Below, in pieces: positions 1 through 9,958 of a stretch of 64,000 bases of DNA (its first letter is position 1; each line of letters begins with the position of its first letter). The notes beneath the pieces were generated by a model. It was not told where the DNA came from, ran no database searches, and worked only from the letters and a program-made list of their open reading frames with translations. Source of the DNA: Glaciimonas sp. PCH181 (GTDB lineage: Bacteria; Pseudomonadota; Gammaproteobacteria; Burkholderiales; Burkholderiaceae_D); assembly GCF_003056055.1 (NCBI RefSeq), contig NZ_PYFP01000003.1, positions 372,001-436,000 on the forward strand. The letters are read 5' to 3'. A program made the position numbers and the translations under genes.

Positions 1-438
1 CAACTTTAATGAAAGCAAAGTCTTTTAAAAAAGCTTTTTCAGAATAAGGCTTTGCGTATGGCGCACTGCCGCGCTTAGCAAAAATCCGTCACCCTGACTC
101 AGACAGCCCCCCCGCCTCCCTACTGTCGCTAGCCTGCCAATTTTTTGCTTTTTGAGGTAATGATCGGAGCGATAGCGCCTCTTTCAGATAAACCAAGAAC
201 AGCGATGAACAATTAAGATCGATTAAGATCGATTCAAACATGCGGAAAGTAAATTCCTGCGACGATCTCTGCCTGGTGGTCCTCGCTAAATCGTAATAAT
301 AGGCATTCGTTTACAGAGATATAGTGTAGGCGGTTCCGATCTTTCCAAAGTCTAAGGAATTACTAGAACTTCACCAGAATTGCTAAATATGAGAAAGTAC
401 TCCTCATCACAATTTTCGACATTTCGGAGAATTAAACA
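1..438. other. Non-coding left edge
   Basis: No convincing gene is visible. The stretch holds a short tandem repeat of about 10 bp (GATTAAGATC units around 213-233). Near its right end is a ribosome-binding site (CGGAG at about 425-429), 9 bases before the ATG of the next gene. A promoter for that gene is expected here, but I cannot assign -35/-10 boxes with confidence. Confidence 0.5.
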
Positions 439-870
439 ATGAATCTGCGCCCCAGTTGGGAACTGTACGCACTTGGATCGGCCTTTTTTGCAGGGCTGAC
501 GGCGATATTTGGGAAGTTTGGCGTGGTTGGGATCAATTCGAATTTTGCTACTTTTATTCGTACTGTCGTTATTCTGTTCGTGATTGCCGGGATCGTTACG
601 TTGCGTGACGAGTGGCAGAAGCCAGCATTGATCGGTGGCTCCAATTGGCTATTTTTAGTGCTATCCGCCATTGCCACCGGGCTTTCGTGGCTTTGCTATT
701 ATCACGCACTGCAAATTGGACCAGTATCAAAAGTCGCGCCCATCGATAAACTGAGCGTGGCTTTTGCGATTGTGTTGGGATTGATATTTGCAGGAGAGCA
801 GTTGACGTGGCCGATCGCTATCGGCGGGTCGTTGATAGTCGCAGGATCAGTGGTGATCATTGCGTTCTAA
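439..870 (+). CDS. Small EamA/DMT-family permease (single-repeat form)
   Basis: The protein is 143 residues and almost entirely hydrophobic, with about five membrane segments (roughly residues 8-28, 33-55, 70-90, 97-117, 122-142). This is one EamA repeat; the usual drug/metabolite transporters carry two repeats in about 300 residues. The motif SWLCYYHALQIGPVSKVAPIDKL (split here as SWLCYYHALQIG and VSKVAPIDKL) is typical of the single-repeat EamA proteins, which probably work as homo- or heterodimers. The substrate cannot be told from sequence. The start is supported by CGGAG 9 bases upstream. It stands alone, convergent with the sugar operon; an 8-bp hairpin follows it. Confidence 0.85.
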   Translation: MNLRPSWELYALGSAFFAGLTAIFGKFGVVGINSNFATFIRTVVILFVIAGIVTLRDEWQKPALIGGSNWLFLVLSAIATGLSWLCYYHALQIGPVSKVAPIDKLSVAFAIVLGLIFAGEQLTWPIAIGGSLIVAGSVVIIAF

Positions 871-928
871 ATCAGCGTGCGGGCAACGGTAAGTTGGCGC
901 TAACTGACGGAATTATGACGTCTTCGGA

Positions 929-954
929 TGCTTGCCAATAGTGTTCGGCAAGCA
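929..954. terminator. Hairpin between convergent genes
   Basis: TGCTTGCC and GGCAAGCA form an 8-bp stem around a 10-base loop. It lies between the end of the DMT gene and the end of the aldehyde dehydrogenase gene, which converge. There is no long T-tract, so it may be a weak or factor-assisted terminator. Confidence 0.4.
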
Positions 955-1047
955 CCTACAGAGTTGTGACAGGGCTAATTAACGACTGCCGCAAAGAACG
1001 AATCCTCTGCCAGTCGCGGTATTACGCTGATTACGGCGAATAGAAAT

Positions 1048-2625
1048 TTATCGCACCAGCTGGCCATCCACACGCTGCCAAATTCCCAGCGGATTACTAT
1101 CCTGCACAGCCGCTGGCAACAATGATTGCGGCAAATTCTGATACGACACTGGCCGCAAAAACCGCTGTATAGCCGCACTACCTACCGAAGTGCTGCGCCC
1201 ATCCGAAGTCGATGGGAACGGTCCGCCATGGACCATGGAATACGACACTTCAACGCCCGTCGGGAAGCCGTTCGCCAGAATCCGACCAACTTTCCGTTCC
1301 AGTATCGGCAACAACGCACGTACCGCATCGTGATCGCCGTCATCCATTTGTAGCGTCGCGGTTAACTGGCCTTCAAGATGTTCTGCCACCTTCTGCATTT
1401 CGGCATTATCGGCGCATGCGATCAACAGGGATGCCGGGCCGAATATCTCTTCCGATAAATGTGCATCTGCCAAAAAATCAGCCGCAGTCGTTGCGAACAG
1501 CGCCGGCGTGCCCTTGTATGCGCCATCCACGGCGACGCCTTGGCTAAGCTGGCGCACACTGGCATTGGCGGCCAGACGGCTGACGCCTTTTTGATAGGCG
1601 TCGTGTATTCCGGCGGTGAGCATGGTGGCTGCGGCGCGTTGTGTGAGTTGTTCTGTAGCGAGGCTGGTAAAGCGCTCAAAATCAGCCCCAGCCAATCCTA
1701 GTACCAAGCCCGGATTCGTACAAAATTGACCCACGCCCATCACCAGCGAATCGACGAAGCCGGTTGCCAGTGTTTCCGAGCGTGCTGCCAACGCGTGCGG
1801 CAGCATGAATACGGGATTGATACTGCTCATTTCTGCATAGACCGGAATCGGATGTGGGCGCGCAGCGGCAACCGCCATCAGCGCTAGTCCGCCCTGACGC
1901 GAGCCGGTAAAGCCAACCGCTTGAATCGCAGGGTGACGCACCAGCTCTGTCCCCAATTCATTGCCGATCCCTGTTAGCAGAGAAAATACGCCTTCTGGCA
2001 AATTGCATTCTGCCACCGCTTGCTGAATCGCACGGCCTACTAATTCAGAAGTACCGGGATGAGCAGGATGCGCCTTGACGACGACCGGACAACCGGCAGC
2101 CAATGCCGATGCCGTATCACCACCGGCGACCGAAAATGCCAACGGAAAATTGCTAGCACCAAATACCGCAACCGGGCCCAGAGCGATCATGCGCAGGCGC
2201 AGATCGACACGCGCCATTGGCTTGCGTTCTGGCAGAGCCGGATCGATGCGGGCATCTAACCAAGAACCTTCACGCAGCACCTCGGCGAACAATTTCAATT
2301 GTCCGACAGTACGACCGCGCTCGCCTTCTAACCTTGCTTGTGGCAAACCACTTTCGGCCATCGCACGGATGATCAATGGTTCGCCCAGATCAATAATTTT
2401 TTGCGCGATAGTTTCGAGAAAGCGTGCACGTGTTTCTGGATCGGTAGCGCGATAAGCATCGAAGGCTTGCTGAGCGAGGCGGCAAGCCTGATCTATTTGA
2501 GCGCTGTTGACGGTATGAAAAACCGGTGCGATTTCTTTGCCGACAGGAGGACTAAATGCCGAAAAAATTGCGCCGTCGCCGGTAATGCTATTCGCGCCGA
2601 TAAGCGCCTGGCCTGTGATATTCAT
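1048..2625 (-). CDS. NADP-type aldehyde dehydrogenase, probable alpha-ketoglutaric semialdehyde dehydrogenase
   Basis: This 525-residue protein of the aldehyde dehydrogenase superfamily fits the length of the NADP(+)-dependent alpha-ketoglutaric semialdehyde dehydrogenases. Visible active-site elements are Asn159 (GASNF), Lys184 with the KAHPAHP cofactor loop, catalytic Glu265 (YAEMSS) and nucleophile Cys302 (GQFCTNPG). In the non-phosphorylative pentose or sugar-acid pathway this enzyme oxidises 2-oxoglutarate semialdehyde to 2-oxoglutarate, the last step before the TCA cycle. It is the last gene of the minus-strand sugar operon, about 70 bases after the AraD1/GguC gene, which supports that assignment. 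The exact substrate is inferred from context; related enzymes also serve glucarate and hydroxyproline breakdown. The start is preceded by a GAAGGAAAA-type ribosome site on the minus strand. Confidence 0.9.
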   Translation of the reverse strand: MNITGQALIGANSITGDGAIFSAFSPPVGKEIAPVFHTVNSAQIDQACRLAQQAFDAYRATDPETRARFLETIAQKIIDLGEPLIIRAMAESGLPQARLEGERGRTVGQLKLFAEVLREGSWLDARIDPALPERKPMARVDLRLRMIALGPVAVFGASNFPLAFSVAGGDTASALAAGCPVVVKAHPAHPGTSELVGRAIQQAVAECNLPEGVFSLLTGIGNELGTELVRHPAIQAVGFTGSRQGGLALMAVAAARPHPIPVYAEMSSINPVFMLPHALAARSETLATGFVDSLVMGVGQFCTNPGLVLGLAGADFERFTSLATEQLTQRAAATMLTAGIHDAYQKGVSRLAANASVRQLSQGVAVDGAYKGTPALFATTAADFLADAHLSEEIFGPASLLIACADNAEMQKVAEHLEGQLTATLQMDDGDHDAVRALLPILERKVGRILANGFPTGVEVSYSMVHGGPFPSTSDGRSTSVGSAAIQRFLRPVSYQNLPQSLLPAAVQDSNPLGIWQRVDGQLVR

Positions 2626-2698
2626 GTTTTTCCTTCGCTGCTATGAGCAGCGTTTTAAATGATTTTTTAACGTACGGCAATATAACGGCAAACCACAC

Positions 2699-3694
2699 TT
2701 AGAGCGCGTGAATGACCGGCTGCTGCAATTTTTCTATCGCAAGACAATTTCGTAATGGTGGGCCGAAGGCGGCTACGTCAATCTCAAAAGTTTCGCCCTC
2801 TGCAACCGTAATTCCATCAACGCAGCTTAGTGTAGCCGTGCCAAAGAAATGCACGTGCACATCGCCGGGGCGACAAAACAACGGATATTTGAAATGGTGA
2901 TATTCCAGATTGGCAATGGTGTGCGACATATTATCCTCACCGCTGAGAAATGGCTTTTCCCAACGCACCACACCGGCTGTGTCCAAAATCCGGGACATTC
3001 CTTCGACATGCGAAGGCAGTTCTCCCAGCAGCAACGCTGGCCCAAGTGAACATTGACGCAACTTGGAATGTGCCAGATACAGGTAATTCTGGCGCTCTGT
3101 GACGTGATCGGAAAATTCATTGCCAATCGCAAAACCGAGGCGATACGGCGCACCATTCGCACCGATCATATACAACGCGGCGATTTCCGGCTCTTCGCCA
3201 CCATCCAGCGCAAAATGCGGCATCGTCAACGTTTGCCCATTTGCCCGCACGATAGAACCATCGCCTTTGTAGAACCATTCTGGCTGAACGCCGATATCTC
3301 CGGCGGCGGGCTTGCCACCGTCCAGCCCCATCCGGAACATCTTCATGCTGTCAGTCAGCGTATCAATATCGCTGACTTTTTTATGCATCGCATCGCGCCC
3401 ATCGGCGCTGCCCAAATGCGTCAGGCCGGTGCCCGTGACAAAACAATGCGCATCATCGGCATGATCCAGCGGCGGCAGTAATCGCCCTTCGCTAGCCACC
3501 GTTGCATATGCCACAGAGTCCGCGCCCAGCGCATCACTTGCCAACTCTTTTAAAGACACGTTATTGGCAATCGCTGCCTGTGCCAGCGCGTACACCGACG
3601 CGTAACCATCGATTAGGCGAATTGAAAGATTGTCGTTCTCCAACACACCGATACGGCGGCTGTTGTCAGGTTGTTTTAACTGAACTAATAACAT
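2699..3694 (-). CDS. gguC: AraD1/GguC family sugar-acid catabolic protein
   Basis: The protein is 331 residues when started at the ATG at 3692-3694 (MLLVQLKQPDNSRRIGV). A longer frame upstream exists, but its sequence is Arg-rich and runs into the preceding gene, so the short start is preferred. The sequence is recognisable as the GguC/AraD1 group of the fumarylacetoacetate hydrolase superfamily, with metal-site-like elements such as GEEPEIAALY and the SHVEGMSRILD stretch. Relatives lie in operons for L-arabinose, D-galactose or D-xylose use and are proposed to act on the 2-keto-3-deoxy sugar acid made by the IlvD-type dehydratase next door. Role here: 2-keto-3-deoxy-sugar-acid dehydratase or a related step; family firm, reaction inferred. 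Confidence 0.8.
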   Translation of the reverse strand: MLLVQLKQPDNSRRIGVLENDNLSIRLIDGYASVYALAQAAIANNVSLKELASDALGADSVAYATVASEGRLLPPLDHADDAHCFVTGTGLTHLGSADGRDAMHKKVSDIDTLTDSMKMFRMGLDGGKPAAGDIGVQPEWFYKGDGSIVRANGQTLTMPHFALDGGEEPEIAALYMIGANGAPYRLGFAIGNEFSDHVTERQNYLYLAHSKLRQCSLGPALLLGELPSHVEGMSRILDTAGVVRWEKPFLSGEDNMSHTIANLEYHHFKYPLFCRPGDVHVHFFGTATLSCVDGITVAEGETFEIDVAAFGPPLRNCLAIEKLQQPVIHAL

Positions 3695-3717
3695 GGCAGA
3701 TCCGATTTTAGAATGCG

Positions 3718-5466
3718 TTAGTGCGAATGCTTCGGCACGGCTGAGCCGCGACAGCCCACCAAAAAGTCGAAGTCGCAACCTTCGTCCGCTTGCAATACGC
3801 GGTCGATGTAAAGTTGTTGATAGCCGCCCTTCATAGCTGGCGGATTGGTGTCTGCGGCAGCCGCGCGTGCAGTCTGGCGCGTCGCCATTTCTGCGTCGCT
3901 GATATCCAGATGCAAGCGCCCTGCGTGACAATCTAGCTCAATCCAATCGCCATCTTGAACGATGCCCAGCGGTCCGCCGGCAGCGGCTTCCGGTGCGACG
4001 TGTAATACCACGGTGCCATAGGCAGTGCCGCTCATTCTTGCATCGGAAATACGCACCATATCCTTGACGCCTTGCGCTAACAACTTAGGTGGCAAGCCCA
4101 TATTGCCGACTTCTGCCATGCCCGGATAGCCCTTTGGACCGCAATTTTTCATCACCAATACGGAGCTGGCATCGACTTCTAATTCAGGGTCATTGATACG
4201 GATTTTGTAATGGCTGAAATCTTCGAATACCACTGCGCGACCGCGATGCTGCATCAATTCCGGCGAGGCGGCGGATGGCTTCAATACCGCACCGCGTGGT
4301 GCGAGATTGCCGCGCAAGATACAAATGCCGCCGTCTGCAATGAGCGGATTATCGAGTGTGCGAATCACTTCGTCGTTATAGACTGGCGCGTCCAGGGTAT
4401 TTTCCCAAATACTCTTGCCGTTAACGGTCAGCGCATCTTTGTGCGGCAACAAATTACCGTCTCCCAGACGACGCAATACGCCTGGCAAACCACCGGCGTA
4501 ATAGAACTCTTCCATCAGGAAACGACCGGAAGGTTGCAGATCAACGATCGTCGGCGTACCGCGTCCCACTGTGGTCCAGTCTTCCAAATCAAGATTGACG
4601 CCGATACGACCAGCGATCGCTTTCAGATGGATCACAGCATTGGTCGAGCCGCCAATCGCAGCATTGACGCGGATCGCGTTTTCAAACGCTTCACGTGTCA
4701 GAATTTTGGATAGACGCAAGTCTTCCCACACCATATCAACAATCCGCATGCCGGACATATGCGCCAATACATAACGGCGCGAATCGACTGCGGGAATTGC
4801 TGCATTGTGCGGTAACGATGTACCCAGCGCTTCAGCCATGCAAGCCATGGTAGAGGCGGTTCCCATCGTATTACAAGTACCCGCCGAGCGCGACATTCCG
4901 CCTTCAGCCGACATGAATTCATGCATCGAAATTTTGCCAGCCTTGACCGCTTCGCTCAGTTGCCAAACCGCAGTGCCAGAGCCGATATCTTTGCCGTTAT
5001 GCTTACCGTTCAACATTGGTCCGCCGGTAACGACAATCGCGGGAATATCGCAACTGGCAGCGCCCATCAGCAGTGCAGGCGTGGTCTTATCGCAACCGAC
5101 CAGCAGCACTACAGCATCCATTGGATTACCTCGGATGGATTCTTCGACGTCGATACTGGCGAGATTGCGTGTCAGCATCGCCGTCGGGCGCAGATTTGAT
5201 TCACCGTTAGAGAAAACCGGGAACTCAACCGGAAAACCGCCCGCCTCCAGAATGCCGTTTTTTACGTGCTCTGCAATTTTGCGAAAGTGCGCGTTACACG
5301 GCGTCAGTTCAGACCAGGTATTGCAAATCCCGATAATCGGCTTACCGTGAAATTCATGATCAGGAATGCCCTGATTTTTCATCCAGCTGCGATACATGAA
5401 ACCGTTTTTATCATTGCTGCCAAACCATTCAGCAGAACGTAAAGGACGTGTTTTATCGATTGTCAT
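3718..5466 (-). CDS. IlvD/Edd family dehydratase, probable L-arabinonate dehydratase
   Basis: The protein is 582 residues from the ATG at 5464-5466; an upstream in-frame extension lacks a ribosome site. It belongs to the IlvD/Edd family. Three cysteines expected to hold the iron-sulphur cluster are visible: Cys57 (TPCN), Cys125 (VGCDKTTP) and Cys198 (AGTCNTMGTASTM), spaced as in the characterised L-arabinonate dehydratase of Rhizobium. The active-site stretch KNCGPKGYPGMAEVGNMG is also present. It would dehydrate a pentonate or galactonate to the 2-keto-3-deoxy acid. Neighbours (sugar ABC transporter upstream, AraD1/GguC and semialdehyde dehydrogenase downstream) point to a sugar acid rather than branched-chain amino acid synthesis. 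The exact sugar is not decided by sequence alone. Confidence 0.87.
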   Translation of the reverse strand: MTIDKTRPLRSAEWFGSNDKNGFMYRSWMKNQGIPDHEFHGKPIIGICNTWSELTPCNAHFRKIAEHVKNGILEAGGFPVEFPVFSNGESNLRPTAMLTRNLASIDVEESIRGNPMDAVVLLVGCDKTTPALLMGAASCDIPAIVVTGGPMLNGKHNGKDIGSGTAVWQLSEAVKAGKISMHEFMSAEGGMSRSAGTCNTMGTASTMACMAEALGTSLPHNAAIPAVDSRRYVLAHMSGMRIVDMVWEDLRLSKILTREAFENAIRVNAAIGGSTNAVIHLKAIAGRIGVNLDLEDWTTVGRGTPTIVDLQPSGRFLMEEFYYAGGLPGVLRRLGDGNLLPHKDALTVNGKSIWENTLDAPVYNDEVIRTLDNPLIADGGICILRGNLAPRGAVLKPSAASPELMQHRGRAVVFEDFSHYKIRINDPELEVDASSVLVMKNCGPKGYPGMAEVGNMGLPPKLLAQGVKDMVRISDARMSGTAYGTVVLHVAPEAAAGGPLGIVQDGDWIELDCHAGRLHLDISDAEMATRQTARAAAADTNPPAMKGGYQQLYIDRVLQADEGCDFDFLVGCRGSAVPKHSH

Positions 5467-5577
5467 CGTTGGCTTTCTTTTGAAAGGTGAGCAGCATCCT
5501 CCGGGTTCATTGATCCCGGATTGGTGCTGCAAATACTGAATAGAAAAAAATGCGAAAAAGTACGAAAGCGGCTGTGC

Positions 5578-6795
5578 TTATTTATTCTTGTTATAAACGT
5601 CTACACACACCGCAGCCAATAACACCAACCCTTTAATTACCTGCTGATAATCGATGCCGATACCCATGATCGACATACCGTTATTCATCACGCCCATCAC
5701 AAACGCACCGATTACTGCGCCCATGACTTTGCCGACGCCGCCGGATGCCGAAGCGCCGCCGATGAAACAGGCCGCAATTACATCCAGTTCAAATCCAGTA
5801 CCCGCTTTAGGTGTCGCCGTATTCAGACGTGCTGCAAAAATCAATCCGGCCAACGCCGCCAGCATGCCCATATTGACGAAGGTGTAAAACGATACTCGGG
5901 CGGTTTTGATACCGGAAAGTTTTGCGGCTTTTTCGTTACCACCGACGGCATAAACGCGACGTCCGATGGTCGTACGATTGGCGATAAAGGTGTACACCAC
6001 CATCAACATAAACATGATGATCAAGACATTCGGCATACCTTTATAAGACGCCAGCAAGTAACTGAAAAATATGACGATTGCAACGAAAACAATATTTTTC
6101 AAGACAAAAAAGGTGAACGGCTCGTCTTCCATTCCGTGCTTGGTTTGACTAATCCGACCGCGCCATTTGACGACAATCAACGTCACCGCCACCACTATGC
6201 CCACCACCAAGGATGTAATCCGTAAATCAACGCCGCCAATCGGGTCCGGAATAAAGCCGGAGCTTAGTCGTTGAAAAGCATCAGGAAAAGGTCCCACTGA
6301 TTGACCGTCTAACAATGCCAGCGTCAATCCTTTAAATACCAGCATGCCTGCCAAGGTAACGATGAAAGACGGGATTCTGAAAAACGCGACAAAATAGCCT
6401 TGCGCCGCGCCAATGAGCGCACCGGCGATCAGGCAAATGATGATCGTGACGATAAAGTTCAGATGAAAATTCACCATCAATACGGCAGCCAATGCGCCGA
6501 CAAAACCTACTACAGAACCCACAGACAAATCGATGTGCCCCGCCACAATCACCATCAACATACCCAGCGCCATGATGACGATGTAGCTGTTTTGGAGGAC
6601 CAGATTGGTCAGGTTCAACGGCCGCATCAAAGTGCCATCGGTCATGTACTGAAAGAACGCCATGATTGCGATCAGGGACAGCAACATGCCGTATTCGCGC
6701 ATGTTCTTTTTCAGAAAACCGGCGTAATCCTTGGATTCGGCTATTGGAATCGGTCCGTCCAACTGAGTGTCGCTGGTAGCAATTTTTTGGTTCAT
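5578..6795 (-). CDS. gguB: Sugar ABC transporter permease (GguB/XylH-like)
   Basis: The membrane subunit is 405 residues from the ATG at 6793-6795, where GGAG sits 9 bases upstream; a start five codons earlier would overlap the ATPase gene. It has about ten hydrophobic segments. Recognisable family stretches are GHIDLSVGSVVGF, RIPSFIVTLAGM, YAVGGNEKAAKLSGI and CFIGGASASGGVGKV, all standard for the carbohydrate CUT2 permeases. It pairs with the ATPase encoded just upstream and the periplasmic binding protein. Typical cargo of the close GguAB/MmsB group is arabinose, galactose, glucose or xylose; the exact sugar is inferred only from the catabolic genes. Confidence 0.92.
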   Translation of the reverse strand: MNQKIATSDTQLDGPIPIAESKDYAGFLKKNMREYGMLLSLIAIMAFFQYMTDGTLMRPLNLTNLVLQNSYIVIMALGMLMVIVAGHIDLSVGSVVGFVGALAAVLMVNFHLNFIVTIIICLIAGALIGAAQGYFVAFFRIPSFIVTLAGMLVFKGLTLALLDGQSVGPFPDAFQRLSSGFIPDPIGGVDLRITSLVVGIVVAVTLIVVKWRGRISQTKHGMEDEPFTFFVLKNIVFVAIVIFFSYLLASYKGMPNVLIIMFMLMVVYTFIANRTTIGRRVYAVGGNEKAAKLSGIKTARVSFYTFVNMGMLAALAGLIFAARLNTATPKAGTGFELDVIAACFIGGASASGGVGKVMGAVIGAFVMGVMNNGMSIMGIGIDYQQVIKGLVLLAAVCVDVYNKNK

Positions 6796-6796
6796 A

Positions 6797-8335
6797 TTAG
6801 TTATCTCCAATCTTTGCGTTTTTGACTATCGCACGCATAATTTTTTCTTGTGAGGCTTCTGCGGCCAAAAATTCTCCAACGAAGTTACCTTCGTTCATCA
6901 CATAAGTACGATCGCACATGCCCAGCAATTCCGGCATTTCCGACGAGATCATGATGATGCATTTGCCCTCAGCCGCCAGTTGGCTGATGATGTTATAAAT
7001 TTCGTACTTGGCACCGACGTCGATACCGCGTGTCGGTTCATCCAGAATTAGTACGTCCGGATTGGAAAACAGCCATTTACTGAGTACGACTTTTTGTTGG
7101 TTGCCGCCTGACAAATTCAGCACTTTTTGAAACACATTGGCGCAACGGATACGCAGCTTGCCGCGATAGTCCGCCGCGACCTTAAATTCCTGGCCTTCAT
7201 CGATCACCATCATGTTCGAAATACCGCCGAGATTTGCCAGCGTGATATTTTTCTTGATGTCTTCGTCCAGAATCAGGCCGTAGCCCTTTCTGTCTTCAGT
7301 GACATAGGCGATGCCGTGATTAATAGCTTTTTGGACCGTGCCGACGTCAATTTCTTTACCGCGTAAAAAAACCTGTCCGCTGATACGTTTGCCGTAAGTG
7401 CGCCCAAAAATACTCATCGCCAGTTCGGTACGGCCAGCGCCCATCAATCCGGCAATGCCGACGATTTCGCCTTTTTTTACATGAAAATTAACGCCTTTGA
7501 TCACTTCGCGATCAGGATGCAGCGGATGATGTACACGCCACTGCTTGACTTCAAAAATGGTCTCGCCGATATCGGGGGTGCGTTTAGGATAACGATCCGC
7601 CATTTCACGGCCGACCATATTCTGGATAATGCGATCTTCGCTGATGACTTCTTTGTGGCAATCCAGCGTATCCACGGTCGAACCATCTCGCAGAATCGTG
7701 ATCGAATCGGCGACTTTGGAAATTTCGTTGAGTTTGTGCGAAATCAGGATAGAAGAAATTCCCTCTGCCTTCAGTTCAAGCAGCAACTCCAGCAGCGCAT
7801 CGCTATCGCTTTCATTCAGACTGGCCGTCGGCTCATCCAAAATCAGCAATTTCACTTTCTTGGAGAGCGCCTTGGCGATCTCAATCAACTGTTGTTTACC
7901 CACACCCAGATTGGTGATCAACGTGGCAGGCGATTCTTTCAGTCCGACTTTTTTGAGTAATTCTTTGGCTTTGTTGTACGACAAAGCATCGTCAATGACG
8001 CCATTTGTAGCCTGCTCATTGCCGAGAAAAATATTTTCGGTGATGGATAACAACGGTACTAAGGCCAATTCTTGATGGATGATGATAATGCCGATTTTTT
8101 CGCTATCGGCGATCCCTTTGAATTGGCGTTCCTGGCCTTGAAAATGAATTTCGCCGGTATAAGTACCGTGGGGAAACACACCACTCAGCACTTTCATCAA
8201 GGTTGATTTACCTGCGCCGTTTTCGCCAACCAGCGCGTGGATTTCGCCGCTACGAACTTTCAGATTGACATTATCCAGCGCCTTGACGCCCGGAAATGTT
8301 TTCTGGATTCCCCGCATCTCAAGGATAGTTTCCAT
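6797..8335 (-). CDS. gguA: Sugar ABC transporter ATP-binding protein (GguA/XylG-like, two ATPase domains)
   Basis: The 512-residue protein has two fused ATPase domains, as in CUT2 sugar importers. Domain 1 carries a full Walker A (GENGAGKST, residues 38-46), a signature-like [15 protein letters not shown] and Walker B ([11 protein letters not shown]). Domain 2 has the degenerate Walker A usual for the family ([10 protein letters not shown]), the signature [15 protein letters not shown] and Walker B ([14 protein letters not shown]). It energises sugar import with the GguB-like permease, whose start lies immediately downstream. A strong hairpin sits in the gap between this gene and the binding-protein gene, suggesting unequal expression of the two. 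Confidence 0.95.
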   Translation of the reverse strand: METILEMRGIQKTFPGVKALDNVNLKVRSGEIHALVGENGAGKSTLMKVLSGVFPHGTYTGEIHFQGQERQFKGIADSEKIGIIIIHQELALVPLLSITENIFLGNEQATNGVIDDALSYNKAKELLKKVGLKESPATLITNLGVGKQQLIEIAKALSKKVKLLILDEPTASLNESDSDALLELLLELKAEGISSILISHKLNEISKVADSITILRDGSTVDTLDCHKEVISEDRIIQNMVGREMADRYPKRTPDIGETIFEVKQWRVHHPLHPDREVIKGVNFHVKKGEIVGIAGLMGAGRTELAMSIFGRTYGKRISGQVFLRGKEIDVGTVQKAINHGIAYVTEDRKGYGLILDEDIKKNITLANLGGISNMMVIDEGQEFKVAADYRGKLRIRCANVFQKVLNLSGGNQQKVVLSKWLFSNPDVLILDEPTRGIDVGAKYEIYNIISQLAAEGKCIIMISSEMPELLGMCDRTYVMNEGNFVGEFLAAEASQEKIMRAIVKNAKIGDN

Positions 8336-8498
8336 CTTTTAACCCTTATCGCCATCAAAGTGTCAGATGCAGATTGGCGCACCCTGACTTGATCAACGAT
8401 TAAATTTCAACCGACTAGTTAACCAACATTCCCCATCGATGATCGTCTGGACGATTAGACCATTTCCATCTGACGGATTCCGGTGGATTGTGGATGAA

Positions 8499-8552
8499 GG
8501 GCCGCAGAATCCGCGCACGGATGAAACATCCGGCAATCGATTCCTGCGGCCC
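8499..8552 (-). promoter_or_regulatory. Intercistronic hairpin after the sugar-binding protein gene
   Basis: GGGCCGCAG...CTGCGGCCC arms (8499-8512 and 8539-8552) form a long GC-rich stem with one bulged base, and a small GGATG/CATCC hairpin sits inside the loop. It starts about 20 bases after the stop codon of the binding-protein gene. There is no T-tract. Such structures between a binding-protein gene and its transporter genes usually protect the upstream mRNA or reduce read-through. Confidence 0.55.
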
Positions 8553-8572
8553 ACGCTGCCTCACACCATGTA

Positions 8573-9640
8573 TTATTTAATTTGCGCTTCGGTGTAATAG
8601 CCGCTACCAGTGACTAGCACTTGTTTCCAGTTAGATGCATCTACGATGACCGGTTTCAACAGATAAGCAGGCACAACTTTCACGCCATTGTTATAAGTCT
8701 TGGTATCGTTAATTTCAGGAGTCTTGTTGCTTAAGACGGCATCGACCATACCGACCGTTACTTTAGCCAACTCACGCGTGTCTTTGAAGACGGTTGAACG
8801 CTGCTCGCCACGGATAATCGATTTTACCGATGGGACTTCAGCATCTTGCCCAGTCACGACTGGCATTGGCAGTTTTGGTGTGCCGTAACCGACGCCTTTT
8901 AGCGACGAAAGAATACCGATACTCAAACCATCATATGGCGACAAAACCGCATCTACACGAGCATTGGTGTAATACGCACTCAACAAATTATCCATCCGCG
9001 CTTGTGCCACAGCACCATCCCAGCGCAGCGTAGAAACTTTGTCCATACCCATTTGCTTGCTGCGAACGACCAGCTTGCCGCTGTCGATATACGGCTTCAA
9101 CACCGACATCGCACCATTGTAGAAAAAGAACGCGTTGTTATCATCTGCCGAACCGCCAAAAAGTTCGATATTGAATGGGCCTTTGCCGCTCTTCAAACCT
9201 AGTGCTTTTTCGATGTATCCAGCTTGCAGGACACCGACTTGGAAGTTATCGAAAGTAGCGTAGTAATTGACGTTTTTTGAATTGCGGATCAAACGATCAT
9301 ACGCAATGATCTTCACGCCTTTGTCAGCGGCTTTTTGCAATACATCGGACAGCGTGGTGCCATCAATTGAGGCGATAACCAGTACTTTTGCGCCCTTGGT
9401 TACCATGTTTTCAATCTGCGCCAACTGATTTGGAATGTCATCTTCAGCGTATTGCAAGTCGGTTTTGTACCCTTTTTCTTTAAAGACTTTGACCATATTG
9501 TCGCCATCGGCAATCCAGCGTGCGGAAGACTTTGTCGGCATTGAAATACCTACCAGCCCTTTTTCCTGTGCGCTTACCTGTGATGCGACGCCAATCAGAC
9601 CTATCATCAATCCCAGAATCGTGGATTTAATCATCTTCAC
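8573..9640 (-). CDS. chvE: Periplasmic sugar-binding protein (ChvE/XylF-like)
   Basis: The 355-residue precursor has a Sec signal peptide (hydrophobic [17 protein letters not shown], cleavage after about residue 24). The mature part is a periplasmic-binding-protein type I fold. Family marks are [73 protein letters not shown] and [14 protein letters not shown]; these match the ChvE/multiple-sugar-binding group. The start is read as GTG at 9638-9640, because AAGGAG lies 7 bases upstream; the ATG two codons later would be too far. It is the first gene of the operon. A long upstream region with repeated sequence probably carries the control elements. Confidence 0.92.
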   Translation of the reverse strand: MKMIKSTILGLMIGLIGVASQVSAQEKGLVGISMPTKSSARWIADGDNMVKVFKEKGYKTDLQYAEDDIPNQLAQIENMVTKGAKVLVIASIDGTTLSDVLQKAADKGVKIIAYDRLIRNSKNVNYYATFDNFQVGVLQAGYIEKALGLKSGKGPFNIELFGGSADDNNAFFFYNGAMSVLKPYIDSGKLVVRSKQMGMDKVSTLRWDGAVAQARMDNLLSAYYTNARVDAVLSPYDGLSIGILSSLKGVGYGTPKLPMPVVTGQDAEVPSVKSIIRGEQRSTVFKDTRELAKVTVGMVDAVLSNKTPEINDTKTYNNGVKVVPAYLLKPVIVDASNWKQVLVTGSGYYTEAQIK

Positions 9641-9816
9641 AACTTATCTCCTTAGTTTTTGTGGTGCTGCGAGTGTTCGTACTCTTTTTATGTACTCTTT
9701 TTATTTTATTGCGTCGCTTTTTAGCGATTAAGTTGCCTCTGACCGCGTTCTGACCGTATTTTTTGCCACCTATTTGACATCCATAATACGAATTTTACTG
9801 ATATCAAACAAATGAA

Positions 9817-9848
9817 TTTTTTTGCGAAATTAATACTCATTTCGGTAT
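9817..9848. repeat. Candidate operator, copy 1 of a 32-bp repeat
   Basis: Seven T residues, then GCGAAAT-TAATACTC-ATTTCG-GTAT. It contains a perfect inverted repeat CGAAAT-N8-ATTTCG (9825-9844). A second copy lies 142 bp away with 6 mismatches over 32 bases. The position upstream of the sugar operon suggests a regulator binding site. Confidence 0.45.
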
Positions 9849-9958
9849 CAATCACACAAATCATAAATGTAGTTTAAATACACCTACGCATCATATTTGA
9901 ATAATGTCGGTGAAACGCGATTCCAGTGTAAAAATTGTTGGGCGTGCTGACTAATCAC

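Noticed and set aside
3695..3931. 79-codon N-terminal extension of the GguC-like protein
   Set aside because: Arg-rich, overlaps the 3' end of the dehydratase gene and is out of line with the family length.
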